Positions 43,449 to 52,338 of a stretch of DNA of 64,000 bases are shown here, one piece after another. This DNA is from Paenibacillus albiflavus. GTDB lineage: Bacteria > Bacillota > Bacilli > Paenibacillales > NBRC-103111. The first letter of the stretch is position 1, and the number at the start of each line of letters is the position of its first letter. The translations under genes and the position numbers were made by a program. The DNA lies in assembly GCF_004344915.1 (NCBI RefSeq), contig NZ_SKFG01000018.1, positions 35,114 to 99,113 of the forward strand, in the 5' to 3' direction. The notes beneath the pieces are model-generated. The model was not told the DNA's origin, did not search any database, and saw only the letters and a list, made by a program, of their open reading frames with translations.

Positions 43449-46058
43449 TTAGAATTTTCCGTAGTATGCATTTCTGTAAATTTCGACAAGCTCTTTAACA
43501 AGCGGCATACGTGGGTTAGCAGTTGTACATTGATCTTCAAATGCGCGGTCTGCCAAATATTCTACCTTAGCTTCAAATTCCTTTGCATCAATTCCTTCTT
43601 TCTCGAACGTTTCAGCGATATTCAATTTCGCATTCAATTCACGGATTGCCTTGATTAAGGAGTTAACCCCTTCTTCTGTTGTACGTGCTGGAAGCCCAAG
43701 GACACGTGCAATTTCGGCATAACGCTTATCTGCTATAAAATGATCATATTTCGGGAAAGAAGCGAATTTCGTCGGCTTCTGCGCATTGTAACGAATCACA
43801 TGCGGCATTAAGATGGCATTCGTACGACCATGTGGTGTATGGAATTCTCCGCCCCACTTATGAGCTAGTGAGTGGTTAATACCTAGGAATGCATTCGCAA
43901 ATGCCATACCTGCGATTGTTGATGCATTATGCATTTTCTCGCGAGCGACTGGATCTGCGTCTTTATACGATTTTTCTAAGTTCTCAAATACGAGCTGTAT
44001 AGCCTTGATCGCAAGTCCATCTGTGTAGTCATTTGCCATAACGGATACATAAGCTTCAATTGCATGCGTTAATACGTCCATACCTGTATCAGCGACTGCT
44101 CCTTTTGGCAGCGTATATACAAACTCCGGATCAATAATCGCTACATCTGGTGTTAGCTCATAATCTGCTAGCGGATACTTGGTGTGACCTTCTTTTTTAT
44201 CTGTAATAACCGCAAAGGAAGTTACCTCTGAGCCTGTACCCGAAGTTGTTGGAACAGCTACGAATTTGGCTTTTTGACCTAGACGCGGATATTTGTATAC
44301 ACGTTTACGGATGTCCATAAATTTTTGTTTAAGGTCATTGAAGTCGGTGTCTGGGTATTCATAGAACAACCACATCGCTTTCGCTGCGTCCATTGCTGAA
44401 CCACCACCTAGTGCGATGATGCAGTCAGGCTTATACGAATTCATCATTTCTGTACCGCGATTAACGGTTTCAACAGATGGATCCGGCTCAACACTCGAGA
44501 AAATTTCAATGGAAACCGGTGTTTGACGCTTGCGAAGCCAGTGTTCAAGCTTAGCAACATAGCCTAACTTTACCATCATTGGGTCTGTTACAATGAATAC
44601 GCGACTGATGTCTGGCATTTTGGCAAGGTATTGGGACGAACCTTTCTCAAAATAGATCTTGTTAGGCACTTTAAACCATTGCATATTTACTGTACGATGT
44701 GCTACACGTTTCACGTTAATTAAATTCACCGCCGTAACATTAGATGCTGTTGAGTTACCACCATAAGAACCGCAGCCAAGTGTAAGTGAAGGCAGGTTCG
44801 TATTATAAATATCACCGATTGCACCGTGTGTGGATGGGGAGTTCACGATAATACGTCCCGTTTGCAGACGATTGCCGAACTCTTCGATTACAGCATCATT
44901 ATTGCTGTGAATAACAGATGAATGCCCCATACCGCCGAATGTAACAACTTCTACTGCTCGGGTAATACCTTCTTCAGCAGAATTAACTTTATAGCAAGCT
45001 AGAATAGGTGATAATTTCTCTGCGGATAACGGGAATTTAGGACCTACTCCCTCGATTTCCGCTATAAGAATTTTCGTATCTTGTGGCACTTTAATGCCAG
45101 CCAATTCGGCAATCTTATAAGCAGATTGACCTACAATGTTTGCATTAACCGCGCAAGAATCAGGTTTGATCGCCAGATCTGCCAGCTTAGCTGTCTCTTC
45201 TTTATTAGTGAAGTAGCAGCCTTTGGCGATCAATAATTTTTTGACTTCGTCATATATAGGCTTCTCAATAATAACGGATTGCTCCGAAGCGCAAATCATA
45301 CCGTTATCAAAGGTTTTGGACAAAATTAAGTCTGTTACAGCTTGCTCAATGTTAGCAGATTTCTCAATGAAGCATGGCACGTTACCTGGTCCTACGCCAA
45401 GAGCAGGTTTACCTGTCGAGTAAGCTGCCTTAACCATTCCTGATCCGCCAGTTGCTAGAACAAGCGCGACATTCGGATGATTCATAAGTGCGTTAGTTGC
45501 TTCAATGGAAGGTGTTTCTACCCATTGAATACAGTTCTCAGGAGCACCTGCTGCAATCGCTGCATCGCGAACGATCTTAGCCGCTGCTGCGGAACTTTGC
45601 TGTGCAGATGGATGGAATGCGAAAATAATTGGATTACGAGTTTTCACTGAAATTAATGACTTGAACATTGTTGTGGAGGTAGGATTCGTAACAGGTGTTA
45701 CCCCTGCAACGATACCAACGGGCTCAGCAATTTTCTGACAGTTATCATATGGATTGTCTTCGATTACGCCAACCGTTTTATCGTACTTGATACTGTGATA
45801 GACATATTCAGTAGCAAAAATGTTTTTAATGATTTTATCTTCGTAAACACCGCGTCCAGTTTCTTCATGTGCATGTTTAGCAAGTACCATATGCTTATCC
45901 AGTCCAGCAATAGCCATTGCATGAACGATATTATCAATTTGCTCTTGATCTAGTGCCATGAATTCTCCGAGTGCTTTCTTTGCTTTTTGAACCAAATCAT
46001 TAATTTGTTCTTCTGCAGATACTTCCTTAGCAACCACTTTAACAGTTTCAGTAGCCAT
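43449..46058 (-). CDS. adhE: Bifunctional acetaldehyde-CoA/alcohol dehydrogenase AdhE
   Basis: 869 residues. The N-terminal aldehyde dehydrogenase domain (1-440) has catalytic Cys in DNGMICASEQSVI and GVTPVTNPTSTTMFKS. A linker leads to the iron-dependent alcohol dehydrogenase domain (about 455-869) with IALGGGSAMDAAKAMW and the metal-binding HALAHKWGG region. It reduces acetyl-CoA to ethanol in two NADH-dependent steps during fermentation. The 280-base upstream region has Rex and Fnr type boxes, fitting induction without oxygen. Confidence 0.98.
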   Translation of the reverse strand: MATETVKVVAKEVSAEEQINDLVQKAKKALGEFMALDQEQIDNIVHAMAIAGLDKHMVLAKHAHEETGRGVYEDKIIKNIFATEYVYHSIKYDKTVGVIEDNPYDNCQKIAEPVGIVAGVTPVTNPTSTTMFKSLISVKTRNPIIFAFHPSAQQSSAAAAKIVRDAAIAAGAPENCIQWVETPSIEATNALMNHPNVALVLATGGSGMVKAAYSTGKPALGVGPGNVPCFIEKSANIEQAVTDLILSKTFDNGMICASEQSVIIEKPIYDEVKKLLIAKGCYFTNKEETAKLADLAIKPDSCAVNANIVGQSAYKIAELAGIKVPQDTKILIAEIEGVGPKFPLSAEKLSPILACYKVNSAEEGITRAVEVVTFGGMGHSSVIHSNNDAVIEEFGNRLQTGRIIVNSPSTHGAIGDIYNTNLPSLTLGCGSYGGNSTASNVTAVNLINVKRVAHRTVNMQWFKVPNKIYFEKGSSQYLAKMPDISRVFIVTDPMMVKLGYVAKLEHWLRKRQTPVSIEIFSSVEPDPSVETVNRGTEMMNSYKPDCIIALGGGSAMDAAKAMWLFYEYPDTDFNDLKQKFMDIRKRVYKYPRLGQKAKFVAVPTTSGTGSEVTSFAVITDKKEGHTKYPLADYELTPDVAIIDPEFVYTLPKGAVADTGMDVLTHAIEAYVSVMANDYTDGLAIKAIQLVFENLEKSYKDADPVAREKMHNASTIAGMAFANAFLGINHSLAHKWGGEFHTPHGRTNAILMPHVIRYNAQKPTKFASFPKYDHFIADKRYAEIARVLGLPARTTEEGVNSLIKAIRELNAKLNIAETFEKEGIDAKEFEAKVEYLADRAFEDQCTTANPRMPLVKELVEIYRNAYYGKF

Positions 46059-46097
46059 GTTCTCTCCTCCAATATGGGTAATAATTAAAGGCGTCGC

Positions 46098-46115
46098 TTG
46101 TGAATATTTTCACAA
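46098..46115. promoter_or_regulatory. Rex operator upstream of adhE
   Basis: TTGTGAATATTTTCACAA, an exact TTGTGAA-N4-TTCACAA Rex consensus, 40 bases before the adhE start. Rex senses NADH/NAD and represses fermentation genes. Confidence 0.88.
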
Positions 46116-46185
46116 GTTTTTTTAAACGTAGTTTCCACTGTCTTTATCTAGTAAATTAATCTTGAACAGCCTCTCTACAATCTTT

Positions 46186-46228
46186 ATTCTACATAGAGGT
46201 GAATTATTCGTATGTGACAATTGTCACA
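46186..46228 (-). promoter_or_regulatory. Fnr/CRP-type box and promoter of adhE
   Basis: TGTGACAATTGTCACA (46213-46228) matches TGTGA-N6-TCACA exactly. A -10 like TAGAAT lies at 46191-46186 on the minus strand, giving a start near 46179 with the box centred about 41.5 bases upstream. This is class II activator geometry. Confidence 0.75.
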
Positions 46229-46297
46229 CTATTTAAATTGTTATCGCTTACATTATAAAACATTTTTATAAAAAAAGGTTGATCTAAAAAAAGGAAA

Positions 46298-46327
46298 AAC
46301 TAGTAACGAAATGAATCGTTACTAGTT
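46298..46327 (-). terminator. Terminator after the SorC-family regulator
   Basis: AACTAGTAACGA, loop TTCATT, TCGTTACTAGTT on the minus strand, then TTTCCTTTTTTT. Confidence 0.88.
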
Positions 46328-46337
46328 AAATCTGAGC

Positions 46338-47285
46338 TTAGTCCTCTTTGCTAAGAAGTGACTGACCCGTAAAGTAATCCGTTATTAAGATGTTGGCATA
46401 CCTGCCTTGGAGTGCGCCATGCAATGCTCCAACTCGCTTAGGACCACCACAAACGAGAATGGATTGCTCCTTCTTGGACAATTCGGTCGGGTCGATTCCG
46501 ATCGTACGACTGTTAAGCACTTCACTGCAAATTTGACCCTCCATATCGATGTATCGGGAACAAATATCACCAACAGCATCGGAGTAGATCATCTGAAGAT
46601 CTTCTTCAGAAAAATAATTCGTGTTGATAAGCACTGAATCTGCAGTCGGGATTCCAACGGTGAATAGCGCAATATTCGCGCTTTTGCCTAAGTCAAGCAC
46701 ATTGCGTATATGCCGATCCGATTCAATCGTCTCTTTGACAAGCGGATTATCCACAATAGCCGGTAAAGGCAAATAATACGGACTCGAGTTAAATGCAGCT
46801 CCGAATAATTGCATAATCTCATGTGCATATGTGTTGATTTCCGAATAGCTTACGCCACCATTTAGCTGAACAACCTTTACATTGTTGACATACTTATTCC
46901 GCAGGTGAAGTGCTACCTGATACAACGTAGTTCCCCATGAGGTTGCAATCGTATCTTCATCTTTAACATTATGATACAAATATTCCGCTGTCGCTTCACC
47001 AAGATATTGCTTGATAGTTCGTTCTTCATTTTGCGGAACTGGAACTACTATAACTTTATCGAGTGAAAATTTCCTCTTCAGTTCTGCTGCAATCTGCTCA
47101 CTGTCATCCGCACGATCCATAATTTTGATCTGGACAATTCCTTCGGTCTTGGCTTGTTGCAGAAGCCTCGAAATCGTTGGTCTGGATACATTCAGTTTTC
47201 TCGCAATATCTTGCTGACTATAGTCGAGTTGATAGTATAACTGAGCAACTGCAATCATTTTTCTTAGCTTGTCTTCCTCACTCAT
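46338..47285 (-). CDS. SorC/DeoR-type transcriptional regulator
   Basis: 315 residues. N-terminal HTH (YSQQDIARKLNVSRPTISRL), then a sugar-phosphate-binding SorC domain with IATSWGTTLYQVALHL and VGIPTADSVL. Close in layout to B. subtilis DeoR, which responds to deoxyribose-5-phosphate. It lies 37 bases after the nucleoside transporter genes on the same strand. It is probably part of that operon and senses nucleoside breakdown products. Confidence 0.9.
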   Translation of the reverse strand: MSEEDKLRKMIAVAQLYYQLDYSQQDIARKLNVSRPTISRLLQQAKTEGIVQIKIMDRADDSEQIAAELKRKFSLDKVIVVPVPQNEERTIKQYLGEATAEYLYHNVKDEDTIATSWGTTLYQVALHLRNKYVNNVKVVQLNGGVSYSEINTYAHEIMQLFGAAFNSSPYYLPLPAIVDNPLVKETIESDRHIRNVLDLGKSANIALFTVGIPTADSVLINTNYFSEEDLQMIYSDAVGDICSRYIDMEGQICSEVLNSRTIGIDPTELSKKEQSILVCGGPKRVGALHGALQGRYANILITDYFTGQSLLSKED

Positions 47286-47322
47286 TCAATATCACCGCAT
47301 TTCTAGAAGTCAAATTCGAGCA

Positions 47323-48297
47323 TCACCTATTCCCTTTTTGATAAGGAATACCATTAGCAGCAGGACCGACTGTCTTGCCAACGAATCCAGCTAGCACGAG
47401 GAGCGTAAGTGCGTATGGGAAAATATAAATAAAATCAACAGGTATATAATCCGTTAATCCATGGATCTGGAAAACGGGCTTAAGTGCTGACGCAATACCG
47501 AAAAATAGGGCGGCGAACATCCCAGCGATCGGGCGCCACTTACCAAAGATCAAGGCTGCAAGTGCAATATACCCTTGGCCTGATATCGTATTATGGGAAA
47601 AATTGCTCGTTGTCGTTAGAACAATAGTTGCCCCACCTAAAGCTGCTAACGCTCCACTCATCATAACACCAATGTATCTCATTTTAAATACATTGATAGC
47701 TACAGAATCGGCTGCCTTCGGATGCTCACCTACCGCACGTAGACGTAACCCGAATCTTGTTTTGTATAGAACAAACCAAGATGCAATTACAATAGCAAAC
47801 ATCAAAAAGCTCGTCGGATACATCGTAAAAATAGCATTGCCTAGATAAGGAATATCAGATAGAAACGGTATAGCCCATTTGCTAAACACATTTTGCAGAG
47901 TCGGCGTCTGAGCAGAACCATTAAGAATAATTTTGGAAATATAAAGCGTTAAACCAATAGCAAGAAAGTTAAGAGCAACCCCGCTGACAACTTGGTCCGC
48001 ACGGAACGTGACTGATGCTACTGCATGCGGCAAGGAGAAAATAATCCCTGCAATGATCGCAGCAATTAAGCCAAGCCAAGGCGCCATAGCGCCAAGCTGC
48101 AAGCTAGTCTCTGCAAAGTAGGCGATAATCGCAGAGGTAAATGCTCCGACAATCATTAAACCTTCCAAGGCAATGTTCGTCACACCTGATCGCTCTGAGA
48201 ACAAGCCGCCCAGCATGGCTAGCACTAGCGCTGTCGCATATACGATCGTATTATGAATAATTTCACTCGAAAGCTGAAGCCATTCCATCGCTATCAC
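47323..48297 (-). CDS. nupQ: Nucleoside ABC transporter permease (NupQ-like)
   Basis: 324 residues, BPD_transp_2 family with about ten helices (SGVTNIALEGLMIVGAFTSA, GYIALAALIFGKWRPIAGM). It pairs with the 352-residue permease, whose gene ends one base upstream of its start. The set binding protein, ATPase, permease, permease matches B. subtilis nupNOPQ, a guanosine importer. The C-terminal tail is short and basic. Confidence 0.88.
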   Translation of the reverse strand: MIAMEWLQLSSEIIHNTIVYATALVLAMLGGLFSERSGVTNIALEGLMIVGAFTSAIIAYFAETSLQLGAMAPWLGLIAAIIAGIIFSLPHAVASVTFRADQVVSGVALNFLAIGLTLYISKIILNGSAQTPTLQNVFSKWAIPFLSDIPYLGNAIFTMYPTSFLMFAIVIASWFVLYKTRFGLRLRAVGEHPKAADSVAINVFKMRYIGVMMSGALAALGGATIVLTTTSNFSHNTISGQGYIALAALIFGKWRPIAGMFAALFFGIASALKPVFQIHGLTDYIPVDFIYIFPYALTLLVLAGFVGKTVGPAANGIPYQKGNR

Positions 48298-49356
48298 CTA
48301 CTCCTTTCTTTTCTTAAATCGAAGTAATAGTTTGACCATTTCGCTTGCTGCCACGAAGAATATCACGATGGCAACGACGATGTTAATCAATTCCTCCGGC
48401 ACGCCGGCGCCGAATTTAATACCTGCAGCCCCATAAGTAAATACAGCTAGCAGAAGCGCTCCGAGCACTGTGCCTATTGCGCTGTTGCGGCCTATTAGGG
48501 CGACAGCGATGCCGAGCATCCCGTATCCAGGGAAAGCAGAGTTAACCGCTTGATAGTGGAATACGCCAAGTATTTCACACACCCCGCCTACACCTGCAAA
48601 AATACCACTATAGAACATCGCCTTGACGATATTTGCTTTGACATTCACACCTGCATATTCGGATGCATGTGGATTAATTCCAACCGCTCGAAGCTCATAT
48701 CCCTGCTTCGTTCTCCAGAGCACGATATAGAACACAACTGCTAATGCTATGGCAATCAAGATACCAAAATGAATGCGTGCCCCATCGAACCAGGATGTTA
48801 CAGTGGAGGAGTTGAGCCATGAGCTATCAGCTATGTATTTGGAACGCATTTGGTTCGGTTCCAAGAAAAATTTCTTCACGATATAATTGCCTAAATATAA
48901 GGCAATCCAGTTGAGCATAATGGTCGAAATGACTTCGTGAACGCCGCGTTGTGCTTTGAGGTATCCCGCTATGACGCCCCACAGTCCTCCCATTACTCCA
49001 CCCACAATAAGTGCAAGCGGCACATGTAGGAACCATGGCATTTGGAAGGTTACGCCTACAAAGGTCGCTCCCAGCATCCCCATCATGAACTGCCCTTCAG
49101 CCCCGATGTTAAATAGACCTGTGCGGAAGGCGAATGCAACCGCTAGTCCAGTAAAGATCAGCGGAGTCATCTGTCTGATCATTTCACCTATGCTATTCAT
49201 GCTGCCAAAAACATATTCAAATAAAGATGCATAAGCCAAGATCGGATTATAAGAGCCAATCAACATAACTATGGCGCCTAATAGTAAACCTATAAGGATA
49301 GATACGATTGGAACCAAGGTGCTATCTTTGACGATCAATCGTGCTATTTTATTCAT
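48298..49356 (-). CDS. nupP: Nucleoside ABC transporter permease (NupP-like)
   Basis: 352 residues, same family, with about ten helices. Motifs FNIGAEGQFMMGMLGATFV and VALIGRNSAIGTVLGALLL correspond to the conserved membrane loops. Start overlaps the ATPase stop by four bases, and it abuts nupQ directly. Confidence 0.88.
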   Translation of the reverse strand: MNKIARLIVKDSTLVPIVSILIGLLLGAIVMLIGSYNPILAYASLFEYVFGSMNSIGEMIRQMTPLIFTGLAVAFAFRTGLFNIGAEGQFMMGMLGATFVGVTFQMPWFLHVPLALIVGGVMGGLWGVIAGYLKAQRGVHEVISTIMLNWIALYLGNYIVKKFFLEPNQMRSKYIADSSWLNSSTVTSWFDGARIHFGILIAIALAVVFYIVLWRTKQGYELRAVGINPHASEYAGVNVKANIVKAMFYSGIFAGVGGVCEILGVFHYQAVNSAFPGYGMLGIAVALIGRNSAIGTVLGALLLAVFTYGAAGIKFGAGVPEELINIVVAIVIFFVAASEMVKLLLRFKKRKE

Positions 49357-50894
49357 ACCGTCCCACCTGTTCCTTGAGAATTGCTGCCTGCCATCATTAA
49401 TCCGATCTCTTGCTCGGTCGTTTCCTTCGGATCTAAAATCCCGACGATCTTGCCTTCATAAATAACTGCAATGCGATCTGATAGATTCATAATTTCATCT
49501 AACTCTAGTGAATACAGCAGCACTGCTTTGCCTTTGTCTCTTTGCTCGATTAATTTCTTATGAATGAATTCAATTGCTCCAACATCAAGTCCACGTGTCG
49601 GCTGTGTTGCAATCAGCAAATCAGGATCGCTATCCACCTCGCGTGCGATAATGACCTTCTGTTGGTTGCCGCCTGACAATGCTCTTGCTGCTGTTAGCTC
49701 GTCTGGCGTACGCACATCATATTCCGCAATTAATTTCTTCGAATGCTCATTGATCTTATCGTAGTTGAGAAAGCCCTTATGGCTAAACGGTTGCTTATAA
49801 TAGTCCTTTAGCACCATATTCTCAGCAACGCTGAAATCTAGTACAAGTCCGCGCTTCTGGCGATCCTCAGGAATATAAGCTACCTTATCTTCCGAAATCT
49901 GACGTGGCTTCGCATGCGTTATCGATTCCCCACGCAGTTTGACTTCTCCTGATTCCAGCTTTCTAAGACCTGTTAATACCTCAATCAGTTCTCGCTGACC
50001 ATTGCCATCGACACCCGCGAGTCCAAGAATTTCACCGCTTTTCACTTCAAAAGATATCCCTTTGAGCGCTGGAATGCCACGGTTATCCTTAGCTACTACA
50101 TTAGATACCTGGAGAATCGCATCTCCAACCTCTGCATCCTTCTTATCTACGCTGAAACTAACCTTACGGCCAACCATCTTAGCAGCCAGCTCATCAGTCG
50201 TCGTCTCGCTAGTCGCTACACTATCAATCACCTTGCCACGTCTAATAATCGTAACATTATCGCTTACTGCCATAATTTCCTTGAGCTTATGGGTAATCAA
50301 AATAATCGTTTTACCCTCGTTCACAAGGTTATGCATTATATGAATCAAGTCTTCAATTTCTTGCGGGGTAAGCACGGCTGTCGGTTCATCAAAGATCAAA
50401 ATTTCTGCACCACGATAAAGCGTTTTCAAAATTTCAACCCGCTGCTGCATACCTACCGATATGTCGCTAATGAGTTGATCCGGTTCCACATGGAGCCCAT
50501 ACTTCTCTGACAGCTCCATCACTTTCTGTCTTGCCTTGCGATAATTAATCGTTAATCCATTTACTGGCTCTGCGCCAAGAATAATATTCTCAACTACCGT
50601 ATACGGTTCTACTAACATAAAATGCTGATGAATCATCCCAATGCCAAGATTAATGGCGATACTTGGGTCCGTAATATTAACCTGTTGTTCATTAATATAA
50701 ATTTCACCTTCATCAGGCTGATATAATCCGAACAGAATATTCATTAATGTGGATTTACCTGCTCCATTCTCGCCCAACAGAGAATGAATCTCACCTTTTC
50801 TAACCTTGAAGCTAATGGAATCGTTCGCTATAATCCCAGGAAATCTTTTTGTAATCCCTCGCATTTCTACTACGAGCTGTTCACTCGGCATCAT
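49353..50894 (-). CDS. nupO: Nucleoside ABC transporter ATPase (NupO-like)
   Basis: 513 residues with two ATP-binding domains. The first is canonical (Walker A LLGENGAGKSTLMN, signature ISVGMQQRVEIL, Walker B LIFDEPTAVL). The second is the divergent half (GLAGVDGNGQRELIEVL, ALSGGNQQKVIIARE, LIATQPTRGLD), as in other sugar and BMP-type importers. Powers the two permeases. Starts about 100 bases after the lipoprotein gene. Confidence 0.93.
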   Translation of the reverse strand: MMPSEQLVVEMRGITKRFPGIIANDSISFKVRKGEIHSLLGENGAGKSTLMNILFGLYQPDEGEIYINEQQVNITDPSIAINLGIGMIHQHFMLVEPYTVVENIILGAEPVNGLTINYRKARQKVMELSEKYGLHVEPDQLISDISVGMQQRVEILKTLYRGAEILIFDEPTAVLTPQEIEDLIHIMHNLVNEGKTIILITHKLKEIMAVSDNVTIIRRGKVIDSVATSETTTDELAAKMVGRKVSFSVDKKDAEVGDAILQVSNVVAKDNRGIPALKGISFEVKSGEILGLAGVDGNGQRELIEVLTGLRKLESGEVKLRGESITHAKPRQISEDKVAYIPEDRQKRGLVLDFSVAENMVLKDYYKQPFSHKGFLNYDKINEHSKKLIAEYDVRTPDELTAARALSGGNQQKVIIAREVDSDPDLLIATQPTRGLDVGAIEFIHKKLIEQRDKGKAVLLYSLELDEIMNLSDRIAVIYEGKIVGILDPKETTEQEIGLMMAGSNSQGTGGTV

Positions 50895-50996
50895 CCATCA
50901 CCTGCTTGCCTTAATATGGAATACAAGACTAGTACATCTCCTAAAGAAACGGACTAGCCTTGTATGAATTAGTCATCTATCTTATTATTCCAATAT

Positions 50997-52082
50997 CTAT
51001 TTTGTTTCAGGAACTGTAATTTCACCTTTAACGATCTTATCTTGATATTCTTTCACTTTCGCTAGAACTTCAGCTGGAACGTTAGGATTCTTCTCAGGTA
51101 GGCCTACACCATTATCTTTAAGACCAAGCTCGATCTTCTTACCTTCGAATTTGCCAGCAGCTGCATCAGCAGAAATTTTCTTAACCGCTTCGTCTACACG
51201 CTTCATCATGGAAGTTAGTGTAATTTCATCGCCGAAAGTTTTGGATTGGTCTTTATCAACACCAATTACCCATACGTTAGGATCTTTCTTCTTACGTTCT
51301 TTCGCTTCGTTGAACACACCGTCACCAGTGGAACCAGCAGCGTGGAAAATGATATCAATTCCATCACCGTACATGGAAGCTGCAGTTGACTTACCATCAC
51401 TTGGTGAATCGAATTTACCTGTATACACTACTTTTACAGTTGCATCAGGTTTTACTGCCTTAACACCTGCTACGAAACCTACTTCAAAACGTGTAATAAC
51501 TGGAATTTCAGCTCCGCCTACGAATCCGATTTTGTTGGATTTCGTCATTAGGCCAGCAACTACGCCTACTAAGTAAGAACCTTCATTTTCTTTGAACAGT
51601 ACGGACGCTACATTCTTAGCATCCACTTCACCGTCAATGATACCGAATTTCAAATCTGGGTTTTGATCGGCAACTTGCTTAACCGCATCAGCCATCATGA
51701 AACCGATACCCCAAGTTAGATCCGTTTTTTGCTTCGCAAATTGAGTTAAGTTAGGAACGTAATCTGAATCGCTTGCACTTTGCAAATATTTAGTATTGTC
51801 TTTGTCGAATGCTTGAAGACCTTCCCAAGCGCTTTGGTTAAACGAGTTATCGTTTACACCGCCAACGTCTGTAACCATACCAACCTTAATCTTGCTAGCT
51901 GTTGGTGCTTGCGTAGCAGCTGGTGTCGCAGCTGGCGTAGCTGCAGGTGTTGCAGCAGGTGTTTCTGACGGACCTGTAGATGGTGCTGATGATGCAGCCG
52001 GCTTAGCTCCCCCGCAAGCTGTCAAGATCAATGTCATGACTAAAACTAGCGACATAACCCAACCCTTTTTTTGAATGCGCAT
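50997..52082 (-). CDS. nupN: BMP-family nucleoside-binding lipoprotein (NupN-like)
   Basis: 361 residues. Lipobox LILTACGG (Cys near residue 23). A low-complexity linker follows with four PAAT repeats (residues about 43-62), extending the protein away from the membrane. The BMP domain starts KIKVGMVTDVGGVNDNSFNQ. Likely binds purine nucleosides for the NupOPQ transporter. Start ATG with GAGAGGGGAAACAAA. Confidence 0.9.
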   Translation of the reverse strand: MRIQKKGWVMSLVLVMTLILTACGGAKPAASSAPSTGPSETPAATPAATPAATPAATQAPTASKIKVGMVTDVGGVNDNSFNQSAWEGLQAFDKDNTKYLQSASDSDYVPNLTQFAKQKTDLTWGIGFMMADAVKQVADQNPDLKFGIIDGEVDAKNVASVLFKENEGSYLVGVVAGLMTKSNKIGFVGGAEIPVITRFEVGFVAGVKAVKPDATVKVVYTGKFDSPSDGKSTAASMYGDGIDIIFHAAGSTGDGVFNEAKERKKKDPNVWVIGVDKDQSKTFGDEITLTSMMKRVDEAVKKISADAAAGKFEGKKIELGLKDNGVGLPEKNPNVPAEVLAKVKEYQDKIVKGEITVPETK

Positions 52083-52164
52083 TTTGTTTCCCCTCTCAAA
52101 ACATTATTGTTGTCCATGTGATTTTGAAAAAATGAAAAATTATCCATGAACATATGTCACGTTA

Positions 52165-52195
52165 ATTATATGTCAAAGGGTAAATCTTGTAAATC
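52165..52195 (-). promoter_or_regulatory. Possible nupN promoter
   Basis: The minus strand has TTGACA, a 16-base spacer and TATGTT about 70 bases before nupN. The rest of the 250-base gap has only the terminator below; no purine riboswitch is seen. Confidence 0.4.
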
Positions 52196-52282
52196 AGTTT
52201 TCTATGTTTTATCGCTTGTACATCTACCAAAAGAGTAAAAATCAGACAAATATAATTCAATATTTTATAGATTCCGTCATTC

Positions 52283-52327
52283 ACCAAAACAAAACAGAAC
52301 ACTCCATCCCTAAGTGACAGAGTGTTC
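52283..52327 (-). terminator. Terminator of the peptidoglycan salvage operon
   Basis: GAACACTC / GAGTGTTC with a 15-base loop, then TGTTTTGTTTT on the minus strand. Lies 12 bases after namZ. Confidence 0.7.
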
Positions 52328-52338
52328 AAGGTTTATGT

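Noticed and set aside
52083..52338. Purine riboswitch before the nucleoside-binding lipoprotein
   Set aside because: No three-way junction or conserved loop sequences; only a weak promoter and an upstream terminator.
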